Shown here: piece by piece, positions 56,028 to 64,000 of the stretch
Layout: every line of letters begins with the position of its first letter
How positions within the stretch are numbered: the first letter of the stretch is position 1
Origin: Novispirillum itersonii
Lineage (GTDB): Bacteria > Pseudomonadota > Alphaproteobacteria > Rhodospirillales > Rhodospirillaceae
Assembly: GCF_014205675.1 (NCBI RefSeq)
Contig: NZ_JACIIX010000001.1
Location: forward strand, 358,989 to 422,988
Direction: 5' to 3'
Length of the DNA stretch: 64,000 bases
Translations under genes and position numbers: made by a program
The notes under the pieces: generated by a model
What the model was told of the DNA's origin: nothing
Database searches by the model: none
Seen by the model: only the letters and a program-made list of their open reading frames with translations

Positions 56028-56738
56028 TCAGGCCTGATCGTACAGTCCCGGCCCGGCAGACGGCTCGGGCTGCGGCCGCGCCGCAGGGATCACCCGCTGC
56101 GGGGTTTCCATCCAGGTCCGCCACGCGGTCCAGCGGCGGACCACAGCGGCAAGGGCCTGATGACCGGCCCCACCCGGGAACAGATCGGTGCGCCCCGCCA
56201 TCGCCTGCCGCCAGGCCGGATCAGACGGCAGCACGCTGCACAGATCAAGATAGGGAATCGCCAGATCCCGGGCCAGATCCCGGAAGGCGGTGGACAGCGC
56301 GACCGTCCGCGCCCCGCTGAAGGTTTCCACCGGATAGGGCCCGGTGGCTCCCGGCGGGCTCGGCAGCGGACCGATCCACAGCACCGGCCACGCGTCGCGG
56401 GCCTCGCTGAGGATTTCCTCCGCATTCGCCAGCACCTCCGGCAGCGGGACCCGGATTCCCCGCCCCTGCACCTCCGCCATATCATGCAGGCCGAAACTGA
56501 AAACCAGACCGCCGGTGGTGAACACCCCGGCCCGGGGCACCCCGGCCCGCCGTTCCGCCTCTGACCGCCAGCGCCCGAGAATGTCGCGGCTGGTGTTGCC
56601 GTCGATCCCCAGGGCATAGCCGCTGAAGGTCCGCCCGGCGGACCGTTCGATGGCGCACAGGCGACCGACCCAGCCGAGCCCGGCCTCGTCCCCCTGTCCG
56701 GCCACCAGACCGTCTCCGAAAAAGCAGATCCTGCGCAT
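56028..56738 (-). CDS. SGNH/GDSL hydrolase-like protein, catalytic residues missing
   Basis: 236 residues. The fold start MRRICFFGDGLVAGQGDEAG aligns with the GDSL nucleophile block, but the Ser is Gly (FFGDGL). Block II Gly is retained (LGIDGNTSRDILGRW). The block III Asn is His (FSFGLHDMAE) and the block V DxxH reads TDLFP. So three of four catalytic positions differ. It may be a non-catalytic or altered member. Start ATG at 56738; the C-terminus is Pro-rich. Confidence 0.75.
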   Translation of the reverse strand: MRRICFFGDGLVAGQGDEAGLGWVGRLCAIERSAGRTFSGYALGIDGNTSRDILGRWRSEAERRAGVPRAGVFTTGGLVFSFGLHDMAEVQGRGIRVPLPEVLANAEEILSEARDAWPVLWIGPLPSPPGATGPYPVETFSGARTVALSTAFRDLARDLAIPYLDLCSVLPSDPAWRQAMAGRTDLFPGGAGHQALAAVVRRWTAWRTWMETPQRVIPAARPQPEPSAGPGLYDQA

Positions 56739-56889
56739 TGCCGTCCTGTCCTGCCGGTCTGAGGGGCCAGCGTGAGGGGATGAAGACCGGGTCAGACCGA
56801 ATGCCCGGTGGTTCCTGTCAGGTATTATGACAGAACCATGAGAAACGGCCTGTGACCCCCGTCACCAAACCCGCAGGGCGGGTGCGCGC

Positions 56890-58251
56890 TTACGGTCGGG
56901 CCGCCGCCCCGTCCCCGCCCTGCTCCGCCGCGATGGCGGACGGCAGAACCTGCAACAGCTGTGCCCGGTCCGCATCACAGTCCTGATCCAGCCACCACTG
57001 CCGGAGTCGCTCCAGCACCCGTCCGACTTCCGGGCCGGGCGGCACCCCCGCCGCCACGACATCCCGCCCCGCCACCGGAAGATCCGGCACCGGCAGGACC
57101 GCCAGATCGGTCAGCAGTGCCATCCGCCGGGCGGTTCCCGTCGAGTCGGTCCGGCCTTCCACATCCCGGTGACGGGCCCAGCCGAGAAGGACCCGGTCAA
57201 GGCAGGCCTCCCGCCCCCAGCGCACCAGCGCCGCCCGGGTCCCACCGGACTCCGGAACCGGCAGATCCCGTCCCATTGCCGCCAGACGGCGGATCTCCGC
57301 CCCTGACAGCCGCAGCCGGTGGCCGATGACGGTCAGGATTTCCGCCGTTTCGCCGGTCAGTGCCGCCAGCCGCCGGAGCGGACAGGGAGACAGGCCGTCA
57401 ATACGGATTCCACGCTCCTCCAGAAAGGCCACCTGCCGCAGCACCCCGAAGGCCTTTGCCTCCGGCAGGATCTGTTCCAGCACCCGCACCCCGCGCATCT
57501 CCAGCAGGGTGGCGGTCGGTTCCGGCACCGTCAGAATCTTCAGCAGCTCATCACGGATGCGTTCCGCCGACAGCGCCTGAAGATCAGCGGCATGCAGGCG
57601 GCAGGCCGACAGCGCCGCCGCCGAAGGCCCTCCGCGGCCATAGCGGGCATGAAACCGGAAAAACCGCAGGATCCGCAGGGCATCTTCCTGAATCCGCAGC
57701 GCCGCCCGCCCGACAAAGATCACCCGGCCATGGGCCAGATGCTCAATGCCGTCAAAATAATCGTAAACCGCGCCGTCCGGAGTCGCCGACAGGGCGTTGA
57801 TGGTGAAATCCCGCCGCGCCGCATCCGCCATCCAGTTGGTGGTCCACGCCACCTCGGCATGGCGGCCATCGGTGGCCACGTCCTGCCGCAGGGTGGTGAT
57901 CTCAAAGCTGCGGCCCGACCCGCAGACCGCCGTCACCGTCCCGTGCGACAGCCCGGTCGGCACCACCCGCAGACCGGCGCGTTCCAGCAGGGCCATCACC
58001 TGTTCCGGCGGGGTCGGGGTGGCCAGATCAATGTCGTGCACCGGGCGGTGGGCCAGCGCATCGCGGACGCAGCCGCCGACGAAGCGGACCTCAGCCCCGT
58101 CAGCCTTCAGGGCGGCAATCACCGCCTGCGTTTCCGGCCATGACAGCCACGGCTGTACCCCCAGATGCCCGAGCGGTGCCCGGTCGGCATGGCCGAGCAG
58201 GCTGCGGGTCAGGGGTTCCGGCTCCGGCAGATCGGGCTTACGGAACATCAT
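56890..58251 (-). CDS. cca: CCA tRNA nucleotidyltransferase / poly(A) polymerase family
   Basis: 453 residues. Nucleotidyltransferase head with GGCVRDALAHRPVHDIDLAT (catalytic aspartates), RRDFTINALSATPDG and the tail RIQEDALRILRFFRFHARYG. It adds or repairs the 3' CCA of tRNA. The ATG overlaps the DUF6111 stop as ATGA, which supports this start. Confidence 0.92.
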   Translation of the reverse strand: MMFRKPDLPEPEPLTRSLLGHADRAPLGHLGVQPWLSWPETQAVIAALKADGAEVRFVGGCVRDALAHRPVHDIDLATPTPPEQVMALLERAGLRVVPTGLSHGTVTAVCGSGRSFEITTLRQDVATDGRHAEVAWTTNWMADAARRDFTINALSATPDGAVYDYFDGIEHLAHGRVIFVGRAALRIQEDALRILRFFRFHARYGRGGPSAAALSACRLHAADLQALSAERIRDELLKILTVPEPTATLLEMRGVRVLEQILPEAKAFGVLRQVAFLEERGIRIDGLSPCPLRRLAALTGETAEILTVIGHRLRLSGAEIRRLAAMGRDLPVPESGGTRAALVRWGREACLDRVLLGWARHRDVEGRTDSTGTARRMALLTDLAVLPVPDLPVAGRDVVAAGVPPGPEVGRVLERLRQWWLDQDCDADRAQLLQVLPSAIAAEQGGDGAAARP

Positions 58252-58553
58252 CTCGGGGTTTCTCCCCGGGGATCAGGGGCAAAACCACCGGGAACCACCC
58301 GGCCGTCGATCAACACCGGCGGGCGGTATTCCTGCCCGGGCACACCGCCCGGCTCCAGAACGGCGGTGATCACCAGCACACTGGCCGCCAGCGCCAGACC
58401 GGTCACCACCAGCCAGAACCAGGTGCTGGTCTCAATCACCGGGGCCTGCCCGCCATGGCGGGTGACATACCGCCCGCGCAGCCACACCCACGCCAGAAAC
58501 ACCAGCACCGGGGCAAGAAACGGCAGGACCGCCGTCAGGATCAGCCGCACCAT
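58248..58553 (-). CDS. DUF6111 family membrane protein
   Basis: 101 residues, two predicted spans (about 7-26 and 46-67), ending with PPVLIDGRVVPGGFAPDPRG, a conserved tail of this small alphaproteobacterial family. Function unknown; it is regularly found between a CoA-type Nudix gene and cca. It overlaps cca by 4 bp and starts 4 bp after the Nudix stop. Confidence 0.8.
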   Translation of the reverse strand: MVRLILTAVLPFLAPVLVFLAWVWLRGRYVTRHGGQAPVIETSTWFWLVVTGLALAASVLVITAVLEPGGVPGQEYRPPVLIDGRVVPGGFAPDPRGETPR

Positions 58554-58557
58554 CGGC

Positions 58558-59244
58558 TCAGTCCCGCAGCACGTTATACAGATTCATCAACATCCCCGCC
58601 GTCGCCCCCCAGATATAATAAGACTCATACGGAATGGCATAATAGGGGCGCGGTTTGCCGTTAACCGTCCGGGCCACTTTCTGATGGTTCCGTGGATCGA
58701 GAAGAAATGCCAGCGGCACCTCAAACACCTCGGCCACCTCAAACGGATCCGGCAACAGGGTGAACGGCGGCTGCACCAGCCCGACCACCGGCGTCACCCG
58801 GAACCCGGTGACAGTGACATACTCATCCAGCAGCCCCAGCACGGTGACATGGCGCGGATCCAGTCCGGTTTCCTCCACCGTTTCCCGCAGGGCACAGGCC
58901 ACCGGGCCATCATCCTCGTCCTCCAGCCGTCCGCCGGGAAAGGAGATCTGCCCGGCGTGATGGTGCAGATGGTCAGTGCGGCGGGTCAGCATCACCCGCA
59001 GGCCGTCATCCCGCCGGACCAGCGGCACCAGAACCGCCGCCGCCCGGGTCCCCTCCGATGCCGGACGCCCCAGACGCGGACCGTCCGCCGGATCCAGCCC
59101 AAGGCTGAGGGCAATCGCCACGTCGGACCGCAACCCGCTGCCCCCACGGGCGGCAAGGCGGTCCCGCAGCCACTGTTCTTCCATCGGCTCTGGCATCGGC
59201 TCTGGTGTGTGCCCCGGCGTGTGCCCCGGTGTGTGTGCGGTCAC
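58558..59244 (-). CDS. CoA pyrophosphatase-type Nudix hydrolase
   Basis: 228 residues. The Nudix box is in GGRLEDEDDGPVACALRETV with EETGL, preceded by the CoA-subfamily block LTRRTDHLHHHAGQISFPGG. It hydrolyses CoA or similar substrates to 3',5'-ADP and 4'-phosphopantetheine. The first 20 residues are a tandem HTPG/EPMP repeat and may be dispensable. The GTG at 59244 overlaps the preceding stop (GTGA), supporting this start. Confidence 0.9.
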   Translation of the reverse strand: MTAHTPGHTPGHTPEPMPEPMEEQWLRDRLAARGGSGLRSDVAIALSLGLDPADGPRLGRPASEGTRAAAVLVPLVRRDDGLRVMLTRRTDHLHHHAGQISFPGGRLEDEDDGPVACALRETVEETGLDPRHVTVLGLLDEYVTVTGFRVTPVVGLVQPPFTLLPDPFEVAEVFEVPLAFLLDPRNHQKVARTVNGKPRPYYAIPYESYYIWGATAGMLMNLYNVLRD

Positions 59245-59858
59245 TGTCCGCCGCCTCCGTCCGTTCCATCGGACACGGTGCCGAGGCAGAAATACTGCCC
59301 GCCACTCCAGAATCCGATCATCATTTCATCCACCCCTTCAGGATGGGGGTCTTCCGCGTCCAGCGCCAGTACCATCAGGTCATAGGCAACCGGACGGTTC
59401 AACCGGGCCTCCAGCCCCTTCCGCACCGGCACATACAGGGCCGGGTGTCCGTCCGCATCCCGTTCCACCACCCGCAGCGGGTGATCCGGCCCCAGCGTGA
59501 CGGTGTCGTCCAGATTGGTCCGCACCGTCACCACCCGGTCCCGGCCGTTGCCGGTGATTTCCAGCCCGACCCCGACAAAGGCGACATCCTCCACCCGCAC
59601 CGTTCCATGCTCGATCGGGGTGGTCATCCAGTGCTGGCCGTCGGAATCGCGGGACAGGACGGAGGCAAACAGCCTGACCAGCCCGATCCGGCGGATCGGG
59701 GAGTTCTGGTAAAACCACTGGCCGTCGCGGTCGATCGACAGGCCAAGGTCCCCGCACTCCGTCCGCACCAGACGGGAAAACGCGGCGGCTTCTCCTCCCT
59801 CCAAGGATCCGCTACCCTGTCCGGACGGGACCACACCGGTATCCGTCTGCTGTGTCAT
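59241..59858 (-). CDS. DUF1285 family protein
   Basis: 205 residues. GDLGLSIDRDGQWFYQNSPI followed by RRIGLVRLFASVLSRDSDGQ are the family signature, with the later YVPVRKGLEARLNRPVAYDL. Function unknown. Adjacent to the Nudix gene with overlapping codons, and divergent from the MoxR gene 73 bp away. The same neighbourhood occurs widely in alphaproteobacteria. Confidence 0.85.
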   Translation of the reverse strand: MTQQTDTGVVPSGQGSGSLEGGEAAAFSRLVRTECGDLGLSIDRDGQWFYQNSPIRRIGLVRLFASVLSRDSDGQHWMTTPIEHGTVRVEDVAFVGVGLEITGNGRDRVVTVRTNLDDTVTLGPDHPLRVVERDADGHPALYVPVRKGLEARLNRPVAYDLMVLALDAEDPHPEGVDEMMIGFWSGGQYFCLGTVSDGTDGGGGQ

Positions 59859-59931
59859 TGCTTTTCACCTTCCCGGTTTCATTCTTCAGCCTATCTCACC
59901 GTCAGCCTGTTCCTGCCGCCCCGGAGTCGCC

Positions 59932-60960
59932 ATGAGCCATACCAGTGCCCCCGACAGCCCCCCCCGGTCCGCCGGAGGCTCCGCCCCGGCCTCCTTACAG
60001 GACGTCGAGCGGCTGGCCGATCTGGCCCGCAGTGCCCATGGCGCCGTCAGCGAGGTGATCTTCGGTCAGCCCCGGGTCATCGAGGAAAGCCTGATCACCC
60101 TGCTGGCCGGGGGCCACGTGCTGCTGATCGGCGTCCCCGGGCTGGCAAAAACCCGTCTTGTCCATACTTTAGGGACGGTTCTGGGTCTCGACAACAAGCG
60201 GGTACAGTTTACCCCGGATCTGATGCCCGCCGATATCCTTGGTTCGGAAGTGCTGGAGGAAGGGGCCGACGGCCGCCGCAGTTTCCGCTTCCTGCGCGGG
60301 CCGGTGTTCACCCAGCTGCTGATGGCCGATGAAATCAACCGTGCCAGCCCGCGCACCCAGTCCGCCCTGTTGCAGGCGATGGAAGAACAGCAGGTGACGG
60401 TGGCCGGCGTGCCGCATGACCTGCCGCGCCCGTTCCATGTGCTGGCCACCCAGAACCCGCTGGAGCAGGAAGGCACCTATCCGCTGCCGGAAGCCCAGCT
60501 TGACCGTTTCCTGATGCAGATTGACGTCTCCTACCCCGATGCCGAAGCCGAACGGCAGATCCTGCTGATGACCACCGGCAGCTATGACCTGCGGCCGCGC
60601 CGGGTGCTGGGGCCGGAGGATCTGGTGGATCTTCAGCGCCTGATCCGCCGCCTTCCGGTCGGCGACAGCGTGGTGGATGCCATCCTGCGGCTGATCCGCA
60701 GCGGCCGCCCCGATGACAGCCCGCTGGATCTGGTCCGCCGGCATGTCGCCTGGGGGCCGGGCCCCCGCGCCGGACAGGCCCTGATGCTGACCTGCCGCGC
60801 CCGTGCCCTGTTACAGGGGCGGCTGGCCCCGTCGGTGGATGACGTCATCGCACTGGCGGCCCCGGTTCTGCGGCACCGCATGGCCCTGACGTTCTCGGCC
60901 CGGGCGGAAGGGGTCACGCTGGACGATATCCTTGCCGCCCTGACCGCCCAGTTGACCTGA
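59932..60960 (+). CDS. MoxR-type AAA+ ATPase
   Basis: 342 residues. Walker A GVPGLAKTRLV near residue 67, Walker B LLMADEINR, sensor-1 LATQNPLEQEG, and arginine-rich C-terminal lid. MoxR proteins act as chaperones with DUF58/VWA partners, and in this operon are followed by exactly those. It starts a + strand operon ending beyond the window. Confidence 0.93.
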   Translation: MSHTSAPDSPPRSAGGSAPASLQDVERLADLARSAHGAVSEVIFGQPRVIEESLITLLAGGHVLLIGVPGLAKTRLVHTLGTVLGLDNKRVQFTPDLMPADILGSEVLEEGADGRRSFRFLRGPVFTQLLMADEINRASPRTQSALLQAMEEQQVTVAGVPHDLPRPFHVLATQNPLEQEGTYPLPEAQLDRFLMQIDVSYPDAEAERQILLMTTGSYDLRPRRVLGPEDLVDLQRLIRRLPVGDSVVDAILRLIRSGRPDDSPLDLVRRHVAWGPGPRAGQALMLTCRARALLQGRLAPSVDDVIALAAPVLRHRMALTFSARAEGVTLDDILAALTAQLT

Positions 60961-60965
60961 CAGCC

Positions 60966-61979
60966 ATGAGCGGCCCGCTGCACCGCCTTCTCTCCGCCCT
61001 CCGGGGGCCGGAGCCGGACCATCCGCCCGCCGTGGCGGGTCCCGCCGGACTGCGCCCCCATGCCCCGGCCTCCGCCGCTGCCTCCGCCGTCCGGCTGGCG
61101 GCCCGGGCCGAAGCCCTGTCCGGGGCCCTGCCGCCCCTGCTGACCGATGCCCTGCGGCTGGCGGAAACCGTTGCCGCCGGTCTGCATGGCCGCCACCGGA
61201 CCGGCACCGGGGAGGACTTCTGGCAGTTCCGCCCCTATGACCGTGGCGATCCGGTGGCCCTGATTGACTGGCGGCAGAGCGCCCGGCGGCAGCACGCCTA
61301 TATCCGGCAGCGGGAATGGACGGTGGCCCAGACCATCACCCTGTGGTGTGGCGGGCATGAAGGGATGCGCTGGCGGTCCGCCGCCGCCCTGCCGGAGAAA
61401 ATCGACCACGCACGCCTGCTGACGCTGGCTCTGGCCGCCCTGCTGCTGCGGGGCGGGGAACGGGTCCACCTGCTGACCGAAGACGGAGACCTGCCCCCCG
61501 CCGATACCGGCCGGGCGGCCCTGCATACGATGGCGTCACGGCTGTGCCACCCGGCAGCGGGGGGAGACCTGCCGCCGGGCCGCGATCTGCCGCGCCACGG
61601 CCGCGCCGTGCTGATCAGCGATTTCCTGACCCCGCCGGACCGGCTTGAACCGGTCCTGCGCCGGATGGCCGCCGCCGACATCCGGGGGCACCTGATTCAG
61701 ATCCTCGACCCGGCGGAGGAAACCTTCCCGTTTGAAGGCCGGATCCGCTTCCGCGCCCCCGGCCCCGCCGCCGCTCAGGACTGGGTGGTTCCGCGCTGCG
61801 AGGATCTGCGGGACGACTACCGCCACCGGCTGTCGCTGCACCGCGATGCGCTGGCCGCCCTGTGCCGGTCCACCGGCTGGCAGCTCTCCGCCCATCGCAC
61901 CGATCACCCGCTGCCTGCCACCCTGCTGGGCCTCTATCAGGCCCTGTCCGGCGGATCCGGCCGGGAGGGCACGGCATGA
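60966..61979 (+). CDS. DUF58 domain protein
   Basis: 337 residues with the family core GTGEDFWQFRPYDRGDPVAL, IDWRQSARRQHAYIRQREWT near 100-120 and a VWA-like middle region RAVLISDFLTPPDRLE. It follows MoxR by 5 bp and overlaps the next gene as ATGA. Probably a MoxR client or scaffold for envelope or redox-protein assembly; the exact role is unknown. Confidence 0.88.
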   Translation: MSGPLHRLLSALRGPEPDHPPAVAGPAGLRPHAPASAAASAVRLAARAEALSGALPPLLTDALRLAETVAAGLHGRHRTGTGEDFWQFRPYDRGDPVALIDWRQSARRQHAYIRQREWTVAQTITLWCGGHEGMRWRSAAALPEKIDHARLLTLALAALLLRGGERVHLLTEDGDLPPADTGRAALHTMASRLCHPAAGGDLPPGRDLPRHGRAVLISDFLTPPDRLEPVLRRMAAADIRGHLIQILDPAEETFPFEGRIRFRAPGPAAAQDWVVPRCEDLRDDYRHRLSLHRDALAALCRSTGWQLSAHRTDHPLPATLLGLYQALSGGSGREGTA

Positions 61980-64000
61980 CCCTGCCCGGATCCCTCGCCC
62001 TGCTGGCCCCGGAGGCCCTGTTCGGACTGCTGGCCCTGCCGCTGCTGTGGGTGCTGCTGCGCCTGATGCCGCCGCCGCCGAAAACCGTCACCTTTCCGCC
62101 GCTGCGGCTGCTGGCCGGACTGACCGCGCCACGCCCGGTCGCCGAGCGCACGCCGCTGTGGATCCTGCTGCTGCGGACCCTGATCGTTGTCTGTGGCCTG
62201 CTGGGGCTGTCGCACCCGGTGCTGACCGACCGCTCCCCCGGACAGGGAACCGACAGCCCGCTGCTGCTGATCGTTGATTCCGGCTGGAGTGCCGCCCCCG
62301 GCTGGGAAGACCAGCGTCAGGCCGCAGGCCGGGCGCTGGAACAGGCGGCCCGGCTGAACCGGACGGTTCTGGTGGCGGCAACCGCCGCCGGATCCCCGGT
62401 CCCGGTTCCGGCCCCGGTTCCGGAAAGCGCGGCGCAGGCGCTGAGCCGGGTTCAGGGCCTGTCCCCCCGCCCGTGGCCCGCCGACCTCCGCCCCCTGCTG
62501 GCCGCCGTGACCTCTGGCACCGCCCCCCTGCCCGAGCGGCTGGAAACCCTGTGGATCAGCGACGGCCTCCGCCACCCGGACCAGCAGGCCCTGCTGGAGG
62601 CTCTGCAACGCAAAGGGCCGGTCCGCCTGCTGCTGCCGGACACCGGCCCGCAGACCCTGCTGCTGACCGACCTGACCCGGACGGCGGACGGACTTACCGC
62701 CATCGTCCACCGCCCCCGGGGGACCATCCCCCCCGCCGCCCGCACGGTGATCCTGCGCGCCGAGGATGCCCGTGGGCAGACTCTTGCCGCCCTTCCCGTC
62801 AGCCTTGAGGCCACACCGGAGCAAACCGTGACCCTGCCGGTGCCGCCCGATGCCGTCAGCTCCCTCCGCAGTCTGCGCCTGACCGGCGCGGGCGGAGAGC
62901 CGCTGGGGGCCGGGGCCCTGCTGTTGACCGACGACCGCTGGCAGCGCCGCCCGGTCGGCATCATCGAAACCACCGGAACCGCCTCCGACCTGCCGCTGTT
63001 GGCCGCCCCCTATTACCTGCTCCGGGCGCTGGGGGACGGTGCGGATGTGCGGACCGGCCCGGTACAGACCCTGCTGGATCAGCGCCGGTCGGTCCTGATT
63101 CTGCCCGGCGGCCTGCCCCCGGCCGGACAGGCCGCCGCCCTGACCCGCTGGGTTGAGGACGGCGGGGTGCTGATCCGCTTTGCCGATGCCGATCTGGCCG
63201 AAAAAACCGGGGTCCGTTCCGATGATCCGCTGCTGCCGGTTCCCCTGCGCAGCGGCGGACGGTCAATGGGCGGCCAACTGTCGTGGGAAGCGCCACTGAC
63301 ACTGGCCCCGTTCCCCGCCACCGGCCCGTTTGCCGGACTGATCCCGGCGGAAGTGACCATCACCACACAGGTTCTGGCCGAGCCGCTGGCCGATCTGGCC
63401 AGCCGCACCTGGGCCAGACTGTCGGACGGCACCCCGCTGGTGACCGGCCTCCGGCGCGGGCAGGGCTGGGTGGTGCTGTTCCACACCACCGCCAACACCG
63501 ACTGGGGCACCCTGCCGCTGTCGGGGACCTTCCCGCAGATGCTCAGCCGCCTGCTGGCCCTGTCTTCCGGCCAGTTCCTGCCGGAGCGGACCTCCGCCAC
63601 CGGGCCGGTGCTGCTGCCGCCGCAACAGGTTGTTGACGGCACCGGACACTGGCAGGCACCGGGACCGGACCTCCGGTCCATTCCGGCCGCAGATGATCCG
63701 ACCCAACCCCCGCTGGCCCTGAAAGCGGACACACCGCCCGGTCTGTACGGGCGGGATGGCCTGCTGCGGGCCCTGTCGGTCGGCGGGCAGGTTTCCCCGG
63801 TTCTCGACCGGCTTGAGGACGTGCCTGCCGGTGTGGCGCTGACCCCGGCGGCAGCCCTGTCCGCTGACCGTGATCTGCGCGGCCTGCTGTATACCGCCGC
63901 CCTGCTGCTGCTGCTGGCCGACGGGCTGTGTACCCTGCTGCTGCGCGGCGGCAGGGTCAGGGTTGCCGCCGCAGCGATCCTGCTGCTGGCGGTTTCCACC
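61976..64000 (+). CDS. BatA-domain membrane protein (DUF4159 type), truncated by window end
   Basis: 675 codons from the ATG at 61976, still open at the right edge. The N-terminal BatA-type region has two spans (residues 12-28 and 60-78; PLWILLLRTLIVVCGLLGLS), then a long soluble region including SLRSLRLTGAGGEPLGAGAL and LPGGLPPAGQAAALTRWVED, and a further span near 640-655 (LLYTAALLLLLADGLCTLLL). This is the third gene of the MoxR-DUF58 operon. Family members in alphaproteobacteria end in a DUF4159 domain, which would lie beyond the window. Confidence 0.8.
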   Translation, partial: MTLPGSLALLAPEALFGLLALPLLWVLLRLMPPPPKTVTFPPLRLLAGLTAPRPVAERTPLWILLLRTLIVVCGLLGLSHPVLTDRSPGQGTDSPLLLIVDSGWSAAPGWEDQRQAAGRALEQAARLNRTVLVAATAAGSPVPVPAPVPESAAQALSRVQGLSPRPWPADLRPLLAAVTSGTAPLPERLETLWISDGLRHPDQQALLEALQRKGPVRLLLPDTGPQTLLLTDLTRTADGLTAIVHRPRGTIPPAARTVILRAEDARGQTLAALPVSLEATPEQTVTLPVPPDAVSSLRSLRLTGAGGEPLGAGALLLTDDRWQRRPVGIIETTGTASDLPLLAAPYYLLRALGDGADVRTGPVQTLLDQRRSVLILPGGLPPAGQAAALTRWVEDGGVLIRFADADLAEKTGVRSDDPLLPVPLRSGGRSMGGQLSWEAPLTLAPFPATGPFAGLIPAEVTITTQVLAEPLADLASRTWARLSDGTPLVTGLRRGQGWVVLFHTTANTDWGTLPLSGTFPQMLSRLLALSSGQFLPERTSATGPVLLPPQQVVDGTGHWQAPGPDLRSIPAADDPTQPPLALKADTPPGLYGRDGLLRALSVGGQVSPVLDRLEDVPAGVALTPAAALSADRDLRGLLYTAALLLLLADGLCTLLLRGGRVRVAAAAILLLAVST

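Noticed and set aside
56890-58251. Possible poly(A) polymerase instead of the CCA-adding enzyme
   Set aside because: The two share the family fold; the neighbourhood and motif set fit cca at least as well, so the family call is kept and only the finer split is uncertain.

Overview
The window is a piece of alphaproteobacterial chromosome, GC-rich and almost entirely coding. The evidence is the gene order: tuf-tRNA-secE-nusG-rplKAJL-rpoBC-rpsLG-fusA-tufA-S10/spc operon, a fused-length petABC cytochrome bc1 operon, and the typical DUF1285 / CoA-Nudix / DUF6111 / cca cluster divergent from MoxR / DUF58 / BatA-like genes. A Rhodospirillales relative (Novispirillum/Magnetospirillum-like) is my best guess; this is inference, not a database match. 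I see no prophage, IS element, CRISPR array or rRNA operon.

Region 1 (1-25703, all minus strand) is the transcription/translation superregion. In transcription order it holds a promoter, tRNA-Tyr, tRNA-Gly, tufB, a UUCG-capped terminator, tRNA-Trp, secE, nusG, rplK, rplA, an L10 autoregulatory leader, rplJ, rplL, a UUCG-capped attenuator-like hairpin, rpoB, rpoC, a terminator, a strong str promoter, rpsL, rpsG, fusA, tufA, rpsJ, rplC-D-W-B, rpsS, rplV, rpsC, rplP, rpmC, rpsQ, rplN, rplX, rplE and the first codons of rpsN. The two tuf genes encode the same protein and are almost identical in DNA.

Region 2 (25891-41542) is mixed. It contains rlmB and tRNA-Thr, then sbcDC on the opposite strand. 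Next comes a small respiratory-type locus: a one-TM protein, a DUF420 protein, a heme-copper-oxidase subunit I-like protein with an incomplete CuB site, and cyoE. A DUF2189 membrane protein follows, then a cobalamin riboswitch in front of a lone CbiM-like permease, and a class Ia ribonucleotide reductase operon (nrdA-nrdB-yaiI). Upstream of nrdA is about 1 kb without genes that carries an NrdR-like box and DnaA boxes.

Region 3 (41775-50132) holds signalling and accessory genes: an EAL phosphodiesterase with a degenerate GGDEF domain, a MarR regulator, a divergent TusA-like/rhodanese pair, a Usp-like protein, a fumarylacetoacetase-family hydrolase, a DUF3253-like protein, and a LysR regulator divergent from an EamA exporter with an LTTR operator between them.

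Region 4 (50192-64000) has a diverged EF-G paralogue lacking the switch II histidine, petABC, trmL with a deleted GNAT remnant coupled to it, an SGNH-hydrolase-like protein that has lost its nucleophile, the cca operon, and the divergent MoxR operon that runs off the end.

The window is mostly housekeeping. The less ordinary items are the heme-copper-like locus, the SGNH pseudo-enzyme, the EF-G paralogue and the regulatory region upstream of nrdA. I found no clearly new multi-gene system.
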